The notes under the pieces are model-generated. The model had not been told where the DNA came from, searched no databases, and saw nothing but the letters and a program-made list of their open reading frames with translations. This document shows positions 35,175 to 43,902 of a DNA stretch of 64,000 nucleotides, one piece after another (the first letter of the stretch is position 1; each line of letters starts with the position of its first letter). The DNA comes from Litoreibacter janthinus (GTDB taxonomy: Bacteria; Pseudomonadota; Alphaproteobacteria; Rhodobacterales; Rhodobacteraceae), in assembly GCF_900111945.1 (NCBI RefSeq), contig NZ_FOYO01000001.1, positions 224,251-288,250 on the forward strand. The letters run 5' to 3'. The position numbers were made by a program, and so were the translations under genes.

Positions 35175-35624
35175 TTAGTCAGGCAGCTTGCCCGTCAGGA
35201 CATAACGCAGAATATCAGCGACCTTGGCCGGGTCATCGGTGACGGCAAGAGCGGCTGCGTCCACCTCTTTCAGCGGGTGCTGATGCTCCGCCCCGTGAAC
35301 AACAATCAACGACTTGCCCAAGGCGGCAGCAAAACCTGCGTCAAATGCCGCGTTCCACTGTTTGTACTTTTCGCCAAAGCGCACCACGACCACATCCGCG
35401 TCACTGATGCCTTTGCGGGTCCGGATCGCATTGACCATCGCGCCCTTGTGGTCGTGCCAGTACTTCTGATCCTCGGCACCCAGAATGGCCACACCGCAAT
35501 CGTCCGATGCATCGTGATTTGTCACAGGTGCGTCAAAGCTAACGTCGAGCCCTTTGGAGCCCTCAATGATCTGCTCGCGCCAGTCGGTGTGAATTTCGCC
35601 CGACAGGTAAACCTTCAGCGTCAT
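35175..35624 (-). CDS. YtoQ family protein
   Basis: The 149-residue product matches the YtoQ family: LKVYLSGEIHTDWREQI at the start, the DAPVTNHDASDDCGVAILG segment and VVVVRFGEKYKQWNAAFDAGFAAALGK. The fold is nucleoside-deoxyribosyltransferase-like. The biological role of YtoQ is not established. The gene is monocistronic, 63 bp from the RTX gene's end. Confidence 0.88.
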   Translation of the reverse strand: MTLKVYLSGEIHTDWREQIIEGSKGLDVSFDAPVTNHDASDDCGVAILGAEDQKYWHDHKGAMVNAIRTRKGISDADVVVVRFGEKYKQWNAAFDAGFAAALGKSLIVVHGAEHQHPLKEVDAAALAVTDDPAKVADILRYVLTGKLPD

Positions 35625-35687
35625 GTTCCGTTCTCCTTTTCAGCTTTCGCTGCAAGGTGACGTGATCAACGCTGAAGGCAAGTGCTT

Positions 35688-36611
35688 TTAGGCAACGATC
35701 AGAGGCTCGCTGGTGTAGAACGCCATGAATTCCGCCTCGGAGACACCTTCAAAAGTGATGGAGTCGTTGAACCCGATCTCAAGCACAGCGTTGCCGTCCA
35801 CTTCGGTTACGATATCAAGGCCAAAGGCATCCGCGAAAGCAAGGTTCGCGCTCAGCCAGTCCTGCCCAGCCATGCCGCCGATGATCATGTCATCTACGCC
35901 CAACTCGAAGTCGGTTATGGTCAGGTCCGAAGACTTCTTGGAGGTTTGGTAGACAAACTCAAACGTGTCGGCACCTTCGCCGCCCGTGAGCGTGTGATCA
36001 CCGCCCTTTTTGAGGCGCGCCACAATCAAGTCGTCGCCGGTCCCGCCGTCTGCCGAAGATGTGTGATCACCCGTGTTCACCGTGTCATTGCCTGCGCCGC
36101 CGAACAAATCATTGTTGCCTTTGCGCCCGAAGATGAAGTCATCGCCAGAGCCACCGTCGATGATGTCGTTGCCGTGGCCGCCATCGATGTAATCATTGCC
36201 GCCAGCGCCGTTCAGGATGTCAGCGCCATTCCCACCGAAAACACTGTCATCGCCGTTGCCCGCATTCACCACGTCATCGCCATCACCCGCCAGGATGTAA
36301 TCATTTCCCAAGCCGGCGGAGATGATGTCATTATCTGCGCCGCCATCGATCCAGTCGTCCCCGCCGCCGGTCGAAATCGTATCATTGCCGTCGCCACCAA
36401 ACGCGGCGTCGGCGGCATCCGACAGGGTCACTGTATCATTGCCCGCGCCAGCATCGACTTGGGTTGGAATAAGCTCACTGACCGTCAGGTTGTCATCTCC
36501 CCCATTCAACTCGATCACATAAGCGGTGACGGGTGCAGGATAGAGATCGATGAATTGTACCGGGTCGAAGACGTCTCCGGTTTCGGAGCCGATGATTTTC
36601 TGGATGGCCAT
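35688..36611 (-). CDS. RTX-type calcium-binding repeat protein (307 aa)
   Basis: After a 50-residue N-terminal part (EIGS-like opening IQKIIGSETGDVFDPVQF) there are about a dozen glycine/aspartate nonapeptide repeats (GGxGxDxhx, about 55-210) that bind calcium outside the cell. The C-terminal 100 residues (HTLTGGEGADTFEF, TITDFELGVDDMIIGG) are the typical end of type I-secreted RTX proteins. No signal peptide is present, as expected for type I export; no transporter is in the window. It is closely related to the neighbour at 36798-37556. A GAGGA ribosome-binding site precedes the ATG. Confidence 0.88.
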   Translation of the reverse strand: MAIQKIIGSETGDVFDPVQFIDLYPAPVTAYVIELNGGDDNLTVSELIPTQVDAGAGNDTVTLSDAADAAFGGDGNDTISTGGGDDWIDGGADNDIISAGLGNDYILAGDGDDVVNAGNGDDSVFGGNGADILNGAGGNDYIDGGHGNDIIDGGSGDDFIFGRKGNNDLFGGAGNDTVNTGDHTSSADGGTGDDLIVARLKKGGDHTLTGGEGADTFEFVYQTSKKSSDLTITDFELGVDDMIIGGMAGQDWLSANLAFADAFGLDIVTEVDGNAVLEIGFNDSITFEGVSEAEFMAFYTSEPLIVA

Positions 36612-36744
36612 GTTGTTTTTCCTCGTTAACGCACAAACACCGCCGGATTCGGCGGTCTTGCGAAAACGCTAACAAGGAAATGCCACGAGGTCGCCCCATT
36701 TCGGCCACATTCTAACGCATCAACATATTGTTTCTAAATAAGAA

Positions 36745-36771
36745 ACGCCCGCCCCAAGAATGGGACGGGCG
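36745..36771 (-). terminator. Terminator of the downstream RTX gene
   Basis: On the minus strand GCCCGTCCCA pairs with TGGGGCGGGC around a 4-nt loop and is followed by GTTTCTTATTT. It ends the 36798-37556 gene and insulates the second RTX gene, so the two are separate units. Confidence 0.75.
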
Positions 36772-36797
36772 CTATAGGTCGAATTATTGAGTTCGGG

Positions 36798-37556
36798 TCA
36801 GACGATCAGCGGGTCATCGTATGCCGCTGTAAATTCATCCAGATCGGTGTCTTGGAATGTCAGCGTCAGGCCTTGATCCAGTCGTAGCACAAGATCCGTT
36901 CCGTCTTGGGTCAAAGTCGCTGCCGCATCGCCCGCGAGGAGATCAGCCATGAAGTCTTCATCCGATTGGCCCGCGATGATGAAGTCATCAAGCCCGATCT
37001 CGAAATCGGTGATTGTGACCAAAGAGCGTTTCTTCGCGCCCATTCCGTAGAATTCAAACGTGTCTGCCTGCGATCCACCTGTCAGCGTGTGCCAGCCGCC
37101 CTTGGTGGCGTTTGCCTTGATGTAATCCCGACCAGAGCCGCCATCGACGACCGAGCCGTTCAGTCCGGTGTCGATCGTGTCCCGACCAGCGCCACCAAGC
37201 AGAGTATTGTTGCCCTTAACACCGAAGATGAAGTCGTCGCCCGCCCCACCATCGATCACATCGGCACCCTTGCCGCCATACAGCGTGTCATTGCCAAGGT
37301 TGCCGGAAATATCATCCGCGCCATCGCCGCCATCGACGAAGTCGTCATGCTTGCCCGCGATGATCGTGTCATCTCCGAAGCCGCCCAAAAGCGTGTCTTC
37401 GCCTTTGCCACCATTAAGAATGTCATCTTCAGCGCTGCCAACGACACGGTCATCGCCCTTGCCTGCCCGCACTTCAAATCCGCCTTCTGCCTCAGGGTAG
37501 AGAAGCGGAATACTGATGTCGTCGTTTCCAGACGTACCTTCAACTATCGTTACCAT
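36798..37556 (-). CDS. RTX-type calcium-binding repeat protein (252 aa)
   Basis: Shorter paralogue of the 35688-36611 product. About nine nonapeptide repeats (residues 30-135) are followed by a C-terminal block sharing many identities with the neighbour (DFIFGxKGNN, KGGxHTLTGG, ADTFEF, TITDFExGxDD). It has no signal peptide and should be exported by a type I system. About 95 nt upstream of its start lies a perfect TTAA-N7-TTAA site (separate entry), suggesting CtrA control. Function could be adhesion, biofilm or surface layer; no enzymatic domain is seen. Confidence 0.87.
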   Translation of the reverse strand: MVTIVEGTSGNDDISIPLLYPEAEGGFEVRAGKGDDRVVGSAEDDILNGGKGEDTLLGGFGDDTIIAGKHDDFVDGGDGADDISGNLGNDTLYGGKGADVIDGGAGDDFIFGVKGNNTLLGGAGRDTIDTGLNGSVVDGGSGRDYIKANATKGGWHTLTGGSQADTFEFYGMGAKKRSLVTITDFEIGLDDFIIAGQSDEDFMADLLAGDAAATLTQDGTDLVLRLDQGLTLTFQDTDLDEFTAAYDDPLIV

Positions 37557-37649
37557 TACCTAATCCTTGCTTCGTTCACAGAATCGACGCACGGCCCCCT
37601 GGCACATCGGATCACGGCACAGACACCACCAAAACATGGCAGCATCTGA

Positions 37650-37671
37650 ACAATTTTAAGACAATTTTAAG
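37650..37671 (-). promoter_or_regulatory. CtrA-type binding site (TTAA-N7-TTAA) in an 11-bp tandem repeat
   Basis: ACAATTTTAAG is repeated exactly in tandem (37650-37660 and 37661-37671). The repeat creates TTAA (37656-37659), a 7-nt spacer and TTAA (37667-37670), the full consensus of the alphaproteobacterial cell-cycle and motility regulator CtrA. It lies about 95 nt upstream of the RTX gene at 37556 and about 45 nt beyond the pheT stop. The match is seen directly; the regulator is inferred. Confidence 0.6.
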
Positions 37672-37682
37672 ATGTATCCTGA

Positions 37683-37708
37683 TTTCCCCACCCAATCAGG
37701 TGGGGAAA
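37683..37708 (-). terminator. Probable terminator hairpin after pheT
   Basis: A 10-bp stem (TTTCCCCACC 37683-37692 / GGTGGGGAAA 37699-37708) with a 6-nt loop lies 7 nt after the pheT stop. On the minus strand the stem itself ends in TTT-AAA pairs and no long T-run follows, so termination may be partial. Confidence 0.6.
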
Positions 37709-37714
37709 CCAGCA

Positions 37715-40105
37715 TTATCCACGCAATACGCCGCCAGTCGCGTTCGAGACCTTCTCGACGATCTTCGCGCTGACCGCCTCGATATCCTCGTCCTTCAGGG
37801 TCTTGTCCGAAGGTTGCAGGCGAACCGTGATAGCCAAGGATTTCTTGCCCTCACCCAACGAACCGCCGATGAATTCGTCAAACACACGCACATCGTCGAT
37901 CAGCACCTTATCGGCACCTGCTGCGGCATTCACCAACGTCAGCGCCTCTACCTGAGCGTCCACCACGAAGGCAAAATCGCGCTCGACAGCCTGCAAATCC
38001 TGCAGGGTCAAAGCGGCGCGTGTCGCAGTTTTGGATTTCGGGAACGGAATCTCGGCAGGCCACAAGGTGAATGCCATCGCAGGCCCTTTGATGTCATAGG
38101 CCGCCAGCACTTTCGGGTGCACTTCACCGAAGATGCCCAGCACCTTTTTCGGGCCAAGGCAGATCTTGCCGTGACGCCCCGGATGCCACCAATCAGGCGC
38201 GCCGCGCATGATCTGGACCTTCGCAGGTGCACCCAATGCAGATAGCGCTGCCTCGGCGTCTGCCTTTACATCATAGACGTCGACCGCACGGCGAGAGCCA
38301 TGCACATCCTTGGGACCGGTATGCCCGATGAGAAGGCCAGAGGCCAAAAGATGCTGCTCGGACGGCTCTCCGCCATGGAAGGCAGAGCCGACTTCAAACA
38401 GCGCCATGTCATTGAAGCCACGCGCCTGATTACGGGCCGCCGCTTGCAAGAGGCCGGGCAAAAGCGCGGGGCGAAGGTGGGACATTTCGGAGCTGATCGG
38501 GTTTTCCAGCTTGGTCGCCGCCTCGCCACCACCGAACATCTCGGCGGATTTCGCGTCGATGAACGAATAGTGGACACATTCATTATACCCAAGCGCCGCG
38601 ATGGTGCGTCGCGCGATCTGTTCGCGTTTTTGCATCGGCGTCAGGATCGGCTTCGGCACACCGGACTCCACGCGCGGCAGCGGGCGGCCTTCCAGCTTGG
38701 TCAACGACGCGATGCGGGCAACCTCTTCTACCAGATCAGCCTCGCCCAGAACGTCCGGCCGCCAAGACGGCACTTGCGCCATGTCGCCATCCATAACAAA
38801 GCCCAGAGCCTCCAGCGAAGCGCGTTGGGTTTCCGCGGGAATTTCCATGCCAACCAAAGACTGCACACGGTCGGTGTCCAGCTTGTAGGCCCGCGAATGG
38901 TCGGGCATCGCACCGGCCATTACCACTTCAGACGCCTCTCCGCCGCACAGATCGATAATCATGCGGGTGGCGTGCTCAATGCCTTCAGGCGTCCATTCGG
39001 GGTCAATGCCCCGCTCAAACCGGTACCGCGCATCAGAGTTGATCTTTAGCTTGCGGCCCGTATGAGCAGTACGGATCGTGTCAAAAAACGCGGCCTCAAG
39101 GAAGACGTCTGTCGTCTCCTCGGTGCAGCTGCTGTCCAAGCCGCCCATAATGCCGCCAAGGCTTTCGATACCAGCGTCATCCGAGATAACGGTCATGCCT
39201 GCTTCCAAGGTGTAGGTCTTGTCATCCAGCGCCGCGAAGGTCTCGCCCCCCTCTGACAAATGAACCCGCAAATTGCCCTTCACCTTGTTTGCGTCGAACA
39301 CGTGCAGCGGGCGGTTGCGGTCATAGGTGAAGAAGTTGGTGATATCGACCAAAGTGGAGATCGGACGCAGGCCAATCGCCTTCAGCGCATCTTGCAGCCA
39401 CGCAGGCGACGGGCCGTTCTTCACGCCTTTGATGACGCGGCCATAGAAAACGGGGCAGGCGTCGGTGTCATCGATGCTGACATTGATCGGGCACGCGAAG
39501 GTGCCTTTCACAGGCTCCACGTCCCGCGCCTTTAGGGTGCCAAGGCCACGGGCGGCCAAATCGCGGGCGATGCCGCGCACACCCAATGCATCTGGGCGGT
39601 TCGGTGTAATCGCAATCTCGATAACCGTGTCGACCTTGGACGGATCATGTTCTGCCAGCCAGTCGGTGAACTTCTGGCCAACCTCGCCAGAAGGCAACTC
39701 GATGATCCCGTCATGCTCTTCGGACAGCTCCATCTCCCGTTCGGAACACATCATGCCGTAGCTTTCGATGCCGCGAATTTTGCCGACGCCAATCGTGGTG
39801 TCGATGCCGGGCACGTAAACGCCCGGCTTGGCGACCACGACGGTGATCCCCTGCCGCGCGTTCGGCGCGCCACAGATAATCTGCATTTCGCCTTCATCAG
39901 TTTGGACCTGACAGACCCGCAGCTTGTCAGCGTCGGGGTGCTTCTCGGCAGAGTTCACGTAGCCAATGGTGAAGGCTGACAAACGTTCGGCGGGGTTTTC
40001 GACCCCTTCAACCTCAAGGCCAATATCGGTCAAAGCGTAAAGAATGTCATCAAGGCTGGCCTCGGTTTCGAGGTGATCCTTGAGCCAAGAGAGGGTGAAT
40101 TTCAT
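37715..40105 (-). CDS. pheT: Phenylalanine--tRNA ligase, beta subunit
   Basis: PheT pairs with PheS to charge tRNA-Phe. The 796-residue protein has the N-terminal EMAP/OB-type tRNA-binding domain (about 40-150; VCQVQTDEGEMQIICGAPNARQGI), the B3/B4 editing domain with HVFDANKV, the B5 domain near 400-470 and the C-terminal anticodon-binding FDX-ACB domain. It is separated from pheS by 1.1 kb that carries genes on the opposite strand, so the usual pheST operon is split and pheT must have its own promoter. Confidence 0.97.
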   Translation of the reverse strand: MKFTLSWLKDHLETEASLDDILYALTDIGLEVEGVENPAERLSAFTIGYVNSAEKHPDADKLRVCQVQTDEGEMQIICGAPNARQGITVVVAKPGVYVPGIDTTIGVGKIRGIESYGMMCSEREMELSEEHDGIIELPSGEVGQKFTDWLAEHDPSKVDTVIEIAITPNRPDALGVRGIARDLAARGLGTLKARDVEPVKGTFACPINVSIDDTDACPVFYGRVIKGVKNGPSPAWLQDALKAIGLRPISTLVDITNFFTYDRNRPLHVFDANKVKGNLRVHLSEGGETFAALDDKTYTLEAGMTVISDDAGIESLGGIMGGLDSSCTEETTDVFLEAAFFDTIRTAHTGRKLKINSDARYRFERGIDPEWTPEGIEHATRMIIDLCGGEASEVVMAGAMPDHSRAYKLDTDRVQSLVGMEIPAETQRASLEALGFVMDGDMAQVPSWRPDVLGEADLVEEVARIASLTKLEGRPLPRVESGVPKPILTPMQKREQIARRTIAALGYNECVHYSFIDAKSAEMFGGGEAATKLENPISSEMSHLRPALLPGLLQAAARNQARGFNDMALFEVGSAFHGGEPSEQHLLASGLLIGHTGPKDVHGSRRAVDVYDVKADAEAALSALGAPAKVQIMRGAPDWWHPGRHGKICLGPKKVLGIFGEVHPKVLAAYDIKGPAMAFTLWPAEIPFPKSKTATRAALTLQDLQAVERDFAFVVDAQVEALTLVNAAAGADKVLIDDVRVFDEFIGGSLGEGKKSLAITVRLQPSDKTLKDEDIEAVSAKIVEKVSNATGGVLRG

Positions 40106-40325
40106 GCCACGCGCCTTCGTCTATATATACAAGTCACGGCCAAACGGCCCTGTTGGCCCGTGCTACCCCATCAATAAGGCAAGTGAAAGTGCCGCCGCAC
40201 TGTTCGCAGAACGCGCAGGCGTTGAGGATTAAGGCGACAGGCCATATTCTCGCCACATTTTGGGGCCAACTTGGCCACAAGTGGGGCATACAACAGTGAT
40301 TCTAAAGTTCTAAGGTAGCAAGCTT

Positions 40326-40520
40326 ATGCACTTTTTGTTCGACGTCATGTCCGCGGTTTTCAAACCGTCCTTGATCGCCCTCTCCATCGCGTTTGGGGTG
40401 GCAATCATTTCGTTCAATGACTCGCCATACTCGGTCGATAAAGACTCGATTGACCTAACCGATCTTGGCTGCCCAAGCGTTCTGAGTGTGATCTGCGGCC
40501 CTGGTGGAATTCTCAACTAA
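40326..40520 (+). CDS. Possible small membrane protein (64 aa)
   Basis: In the 475-bp gap between pheT and the sulfotransferase-like gene, a 64-codon ORF encodes one membrane helix (about 15-31, SLIALSIAFGVAIISF) and a short outside segment with two Cys. AAGG lies 11 nt ahead of the ATG, a poor distance. The rest of the gap (40106-40325) shows nothing recognisable. An overlapping minus-strand ORF of similar length is less protein-like. Confidence 0.35.
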   Translation: MHFLFDVMSAVFKPSLIALSIAFGVAIISFNDSPYSVDKDSIDLTDLGCPSVLSVICGPGGILN

Positions 40521-40580
40521 GTCGCAGCCCTCTGGTTCAGTCCCCCTGTCCCGGCGTAGCGTTTTCCAAGGGCGTTGCCG

Positions 40581-41273
40581 ATGAACACCACTGATCCGGC
40601 CATCCCTCCAATTTGCATGCTGCACATCGGCAAAACCGGTGGCAGCTTTTTGCGTTCTGTCTTGAAACATAACGAAAACCGCTGGACCCAGCCGCTTCAC
40701 CTGCTGGGGCACGGCGCCACTTTGGGCGGCACGGCCAAGCGTTTCGGCGCTGACCGGAAGCTCGCATTTGTTGTGCGTGACCCACTGGCTCGCTTCTCGT
40801 CTGCCTTTTACTCGCGCCAGCGTCAGGGCCGCCCGACCTACCAATCGCAATGGAGCGCCGAGGAAGCCGCCGCCTTCCTGTGGTTCGAGACGGCGGAGGA
40901 GCTTGCATTGGCGCTGGCTTCCCCAAAAGCCCGCGAACGCTCTGCCGCACTTTTCGCGTTTGGCGCCATCCAGCACCTCAAATCAGACCTGCGCCATTAT
41001 CTTGGCGGGGTGGAGTCTCTGCTGCGAGAGAGGGACAACATCGCAGTTTGCGTCGATCTTCCTGATCTGGACGCTCACTTGGGCGACATTCTGGCCTGTT
41101 TGGGGCTGCCAGAGTTCGAAATGCCGCCCAAACCCAATACCCACGCCGCCCCCGAACCGCTGCCGAAACTCAGTGCGCAGGCAGAAGCCGCCCTTCGCAC
41201 CCATTGGGCCGAAGAGTTCGAGCTTTACGACGTCGCCTGTGACATCGCCCGTAAGTTGGGATTTAGCGGCTAA
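40581..41273 (+). CDS. Sulfotransferase-family protein
   Basis: The 230-residue protein resembles carbohydrate sulfotransferases: the 5'-phosphosulfate loop appears as [17 protein letters not shown] near residue 11 and the 3'-phosphate motif as [17 protein letters not shown] near 68. The substrate may be a surface glycan. I prefer the ATG at 40581, eight bases after AAGGG, over the TTG at 40575. It lies between pheS and pheT on the opposite strand; its last 11 bases overlap the end of pheS. Confidence 0.8.
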   Translation: MNTTDPAIPPICMLHIGKTGGSFLRSVLKHNENRWTQPLHLLGHGATLGGTAKRFGADRKLAFVVRDPLARFSSAFYSRQRQGRPTYQSQWSAEEAAAFLWFETAEELALALASPKARERSAALFAFGAIQHLKSDLRHYLGGVESLLRERDNIAVCVDLPDLDAHLGDILACLGLPEFEMPPKPNTHAAPEPLPKLSAQAEAALRTHWAEEFELYDVACDIARKLGFSG

Positions 41274-42336
41274 GACCGCCCGCCAAATTCGGCTGGTCCA
41301 GCGAGGCAAAGCCGTAATGGCGCAGCCAGCGCAGATCGCTGTCGAAGAAGGCGCGCAGATCGGGGATGCCGTATTTCAGCATAGCGATCCGGTCGATCCC
41401 CATGCCAAACGCAAAGCCCTGATATTTGGTCGGATCGATCCCGCCAGCTTCCAGCACCTTCGGGTGAACCATGCCAGAGCCGAGGATTTCGAGCCAGTCG
41501 TCGCCCTCGCCCACTTTCAACTGACCGCCTTCCCAAGAACAACGAATGTCGACTTCGGCGGACGGTTCGGTGAACGGGAAGTGCGAGGCACGGAAGCGCA
41601 ACTCAACGTCATCCACCTCGAAGAAGGATTTCACGAACTCTTCCAACACCCATTTCAGGTTCGCCATGGAGATGTCCGTGTCGATGGCCAGTCCTTCAAC
41701 CTGATGGAACATCGGGGTGTGGGTCTGGTCATAATCGGCGCGATACACGCGGCCCGGGCAGATGATGCGGATCGGGGCGCCCTGTGCTTGCATGGAGCGG
41801 ATTTGCACGGGTGATGTGTGGGTGCGCAGCACATGCGGCGGGCGATTGTCGCCTTCTGCGCGGTGCATGTAGAATGTGTCCATCTCGCCGCGCGCAGGGT
41901 GATGGCTTGGAATGTTCAGCGCGTCGAAGTTGTGCCAGTCATCCTCAACCTGCGGCCCTTCAGCGACAGCGAAGCCCAGATCGGCGAAGATCGCGGAGAC
42001 TTCTTCCGTGACTTGGCTAATCGGGTGGATCGTCCCTGCAGGGCGACCACGACCCGGCAAAGTTACGTCTAGCCATTCGGTGCGCAAGCGGGCGTCCAAG
42101 GCGGCATCCGCCAGCCCGGCCTTCTTGGCAACCAAGGCGGAGTTTACCTCGTCCTTCAAAGCATTCAACGCGGGGCCGGCCACTTGGCGCTCTTCCGGCG
42201 TCATCTTTCCCAATTCGCGCATACGCAAGCTGATCTCGCCCTTTTTGCCAAGCGCAGAGACCCGCAGGTCTTCAAGCGTCGCTTCGTCTGCGGCGTCGGC
42301 AATTTGGCTTAGGTATTTGGCTTTAAGATCGTCCAT
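41263..42336 (-). CDS. pheS: Phenylalanine--tRNA ligase, alpha subunit
   Basis: The 357-residue catalytic subunit is a class II synthetase: N-terminal coiled coil, motif 2 around [23 protein letters not shown] region (here [17 protein letters not shown]) near residue 255 and motif 3 in [22 protein letters not shown] near 320. GGGGGCC precedes the ATG. Upstream 42337-42555 contains no recognisable phenylalanine leader peptide. It is separated from rplT by a cassette of unrelated genes. Confidence 0.97.
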   Translation of the reverse strand: MDDLKAKYLSQIADAADEATLEDLRVSALGKKGEISLRMRELGKMTPEERQVAGPALNALKDEVNSALVAKKAGLADAALDARLRTEWLDVTLPGRGRPAGTIHPISQVTEEVSAIFADLGFAVAEGPQVEDDWHNFDALNIPSHHPARGEMDTFYMHRAEGDNRPPHVLRTHTSPVQIRSMQAQGAPIRIICPGRVYRADYDQTHTPMFHQVEGLAIDTDISMANLKWVLEEFVKSFFEVDDVELRFRASHFPFTEPSAEVDIRCSWEGGQLKVGEGDDWLEILGSGMVHPKVLEAGGIDPTKYQGFAFGMGIDRIAMLKYGIPDLRAFFDSDLRWLRHYGFASLDQPNLAGGLSR

Positions 42337-42555
42337 GACGGCCCCCGATTTGGTGTTACCGCTCTGCTATCCGCCACATGGAACGATTGCAAGCCAAGGG
42401 CAGGGACTCGGGTGCACGTTGCCATAAGGACTCAGGTGTGAATAATGTTCGATTTTCACCATACCCAGTCCCGAATGGGGTTCAAAACACCAAATACAGT
42501 GTGTATGACCTTACGTAAATGCTGTTGAGAAACACAGCAATTGCTGGGGGAAGCA

Positions 42556-42765
42556 ATGCAGGCCACACTTTATTCTCACCGTCTCAAGACGGTGCTGCAG
42601 CATACCGTAATCGAGTTGGGTGTTACCCTGTCGATCGACGATGAGACTGCGAAAGTGTCTTTGGCCGAACACGAGGCCACCATTCTGGAGGCGGCTTCGC
42701 TTTTGAGGATCAAGGTCGATTTCCAGAAATCGGCTAATGCGACGACGGTGACATTTTATCGGTAG
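42556..42765 (+). CDS. Small protein of unknown function (69 aa)
   Basis: The ORF starts at an ATG with GGGGAAG seven bases ahead; a TTG 15 nt upstream is possible but less likely. The product (MQATLYSHRLKTVLQHTVIELG...) is soluble, with two helical segments and a beta-like end, and no known motif. It is 21 nt upstream of the OmpA-family gene and probably cotranscribed. Confidence 0.55.
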   Translation: MQATLYSHRLKTVLQHTVIELGVTLSIDDETAKVSLAEHEATILEAASLLRIKVDFQKSANATTVTFYR

Positions 42766-42786
42766 TAGAGTTCACAGGTGGGTTAA

Positions 42787-43599
42787 ATGGGTTTCTTTGG
42801 AGCGAGTAATGCAGCGAAATATCGAGCTGAAGGGCTAAGCCTGATGCAGGCAAGTCGCATCGATAGCAGCCTTGCCAAGAACGACTTCAAGCGAACGCTG
42901 ATACTGGCGGGGCTGGCATTCTTGCTGGTCGGAACTGTTTCCTTCATCGCGGTTCAGACCGCCAGCCGCACAAGCGAAGTGGCGGCCGTTGCGTCTCCAC
43001 CTGCGCCTGCTGCCCCGATAGAACTCGCCGCGCTTGTGACGCGGCCGCAGCCAGTCTCGTTCGTGCCAAAAGACGCCTCGCAGGTTACACCACCCGAGCC
43101 GGCACGGCTCATCCCCGCATCAGCCGTTGCACCGCAGCGCGATATGCCAGTCGCTGGTTTCACCAACGTCATGCCCGAGCCACCGACGCCTGATGTCGCC
43201 GCTGTAGCGGAAGCGCCAAGAGCCCTGTCTTGCGTGGCCGAGCTTGCGCGGCTGGCGGAGCGTTCAACCATCTATTTCAATATAGGAAGCGCTCAAATCA
43301 GCGGCACCGACCTTGTCCGGCTGTCGACCATCGCGCGCGCGGCAAACGATTGCCCTGATGCTCAAATTCAGGTCACCGGACATTCAGACACCACGGGGAG
43401 CGACATGATCAACTTCGATCTCAGCTGGAAGCGCGCGGACAACACTGTGCTGGCCATTGCAGCACAAGGCCTGGATACGTCCCACTTCGAGCCCGTAGGG
43501 TTCGGCGCCCGAAGCCCGGTGTCCGAAGGCAGCACGTCGGACGAAGACGTGAACCGGCGCGTAGAGTTCGTAGTTCTGCGCCGCGATCCGAACCTGTAG
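42787..43599 (+). CDS. OmpA-family (peptidoglycan-binding) membrane protein
   Basis: The 270-residue protein has a cytoplasmic N-terminus, one membrane helix (about 38-58), an Ala/Pro-rich linker (about 65-145) and a C-terminal OmpA-like domain (about 155-265) with YFNIGSAQISG, VTGHSDTTGSD and NRRVEFVV. Unlike outer-membrane OmpA it is an inner-membrane anchor reaching to peptidoglycan, similar in layout to MotB-like or stator-like proteins but without a MotB plug. Possibly envelope stabilisation. Confidence 0.85.
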   Translation: MGFFGASNAAKYRAEGLSLMQASRIDSSLAKNDFKRTLILAGLAFLLVGTVSFIAVQTASRTSEVAAVASPPAPAAPIELAALVTRPQPVSFVPKDASQVTPPEPARLIPASAVAPQRDMPVAGFTNVMPEPPTPDVAAVAEAPRALSCVAELARLAERSTIYFNIGSAQISGTDLVRLSTIARAANDCPDAQIQVTGHSDTTGSDMINFDLSWKRADNTVLAIAAQGLDTSHFEPVGFGARSPVSEGSTSDEDVNRRVEFVVLRRDPNL

Positions 43600-43615
43600 A
43601 ATAGGAGGTCCGACG

Positions 43616-43834
43616 ATGTTCAATTTTACCGTTCTTTTGCTCGCCATGCTCGCCAGCGGTGCAATCGGCTTTTATCTGGCCCGTGAGCGTTATCTGGGTC
43701 AAAGCGACCGTCAACTGCACGTTCTTGGATCCGAGATTCGTCGGATGCGCCGCCGCGCCCATGATGCGGAGGCGCAGACCGCCCGCATGAAGGTGGAGCG
43801 GGACAGGATGCACCGCGCCCGTACCCGGCGTTAA
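43616..43834 (+). CDS. Small membrane protein with basic coiled tail (72 aa)
   Basis: One N-terminal membrane helix (MFNFTVLLLAMLASGAIGFYLA) and an Arg-rich helical tail (RRMRRRAHDAEAQTARMKVERDRMHRARTRR). AGGAGG precedes the ATG. It follows the OmpA-family gene by 16 nt and is closed by a terminator, so 42556-43834 is a three-gene unit. No family is recognised; the tail could bind nucleic acid or anionic lipid. Confidence 0.6.
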   Translation: MFNFTVLLLAMLASGAIGFYLARERYLGQSDRQLHVLGSEIRRMRRRAHDAEAQTARMKVERDRMHRARTRR

Positions 43835-43853
43835 GGGACCCCATCAGAATGCG

Positions 43854-43880
43854 AAAGGCCCGGCATCTTGCCGGGCCTTT
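43854..43880 (+). terminator. Rho-independent terminator, usable from both sides
   Basis: AAAGGCCCGGC (43854-43864) pairs with GCCGGGCCTTT (43870-43880) over 11 bp with a 5-nt loop. The A/T ends let it serve the plus-strand OmpA unit and the minus-strand BLUF gene. Confidence 0.88.
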
Positions 43881-43902
43881 TCGCTTTCAGGGACACCTGC
43901 CG

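Noticed and set aside
42337..42540. Phenylalanine attenuator upstream of pheS
   Set aside because: A short ORF can be read on the minus strand but it contains no Phe codon cluster and no terminator hairpin.
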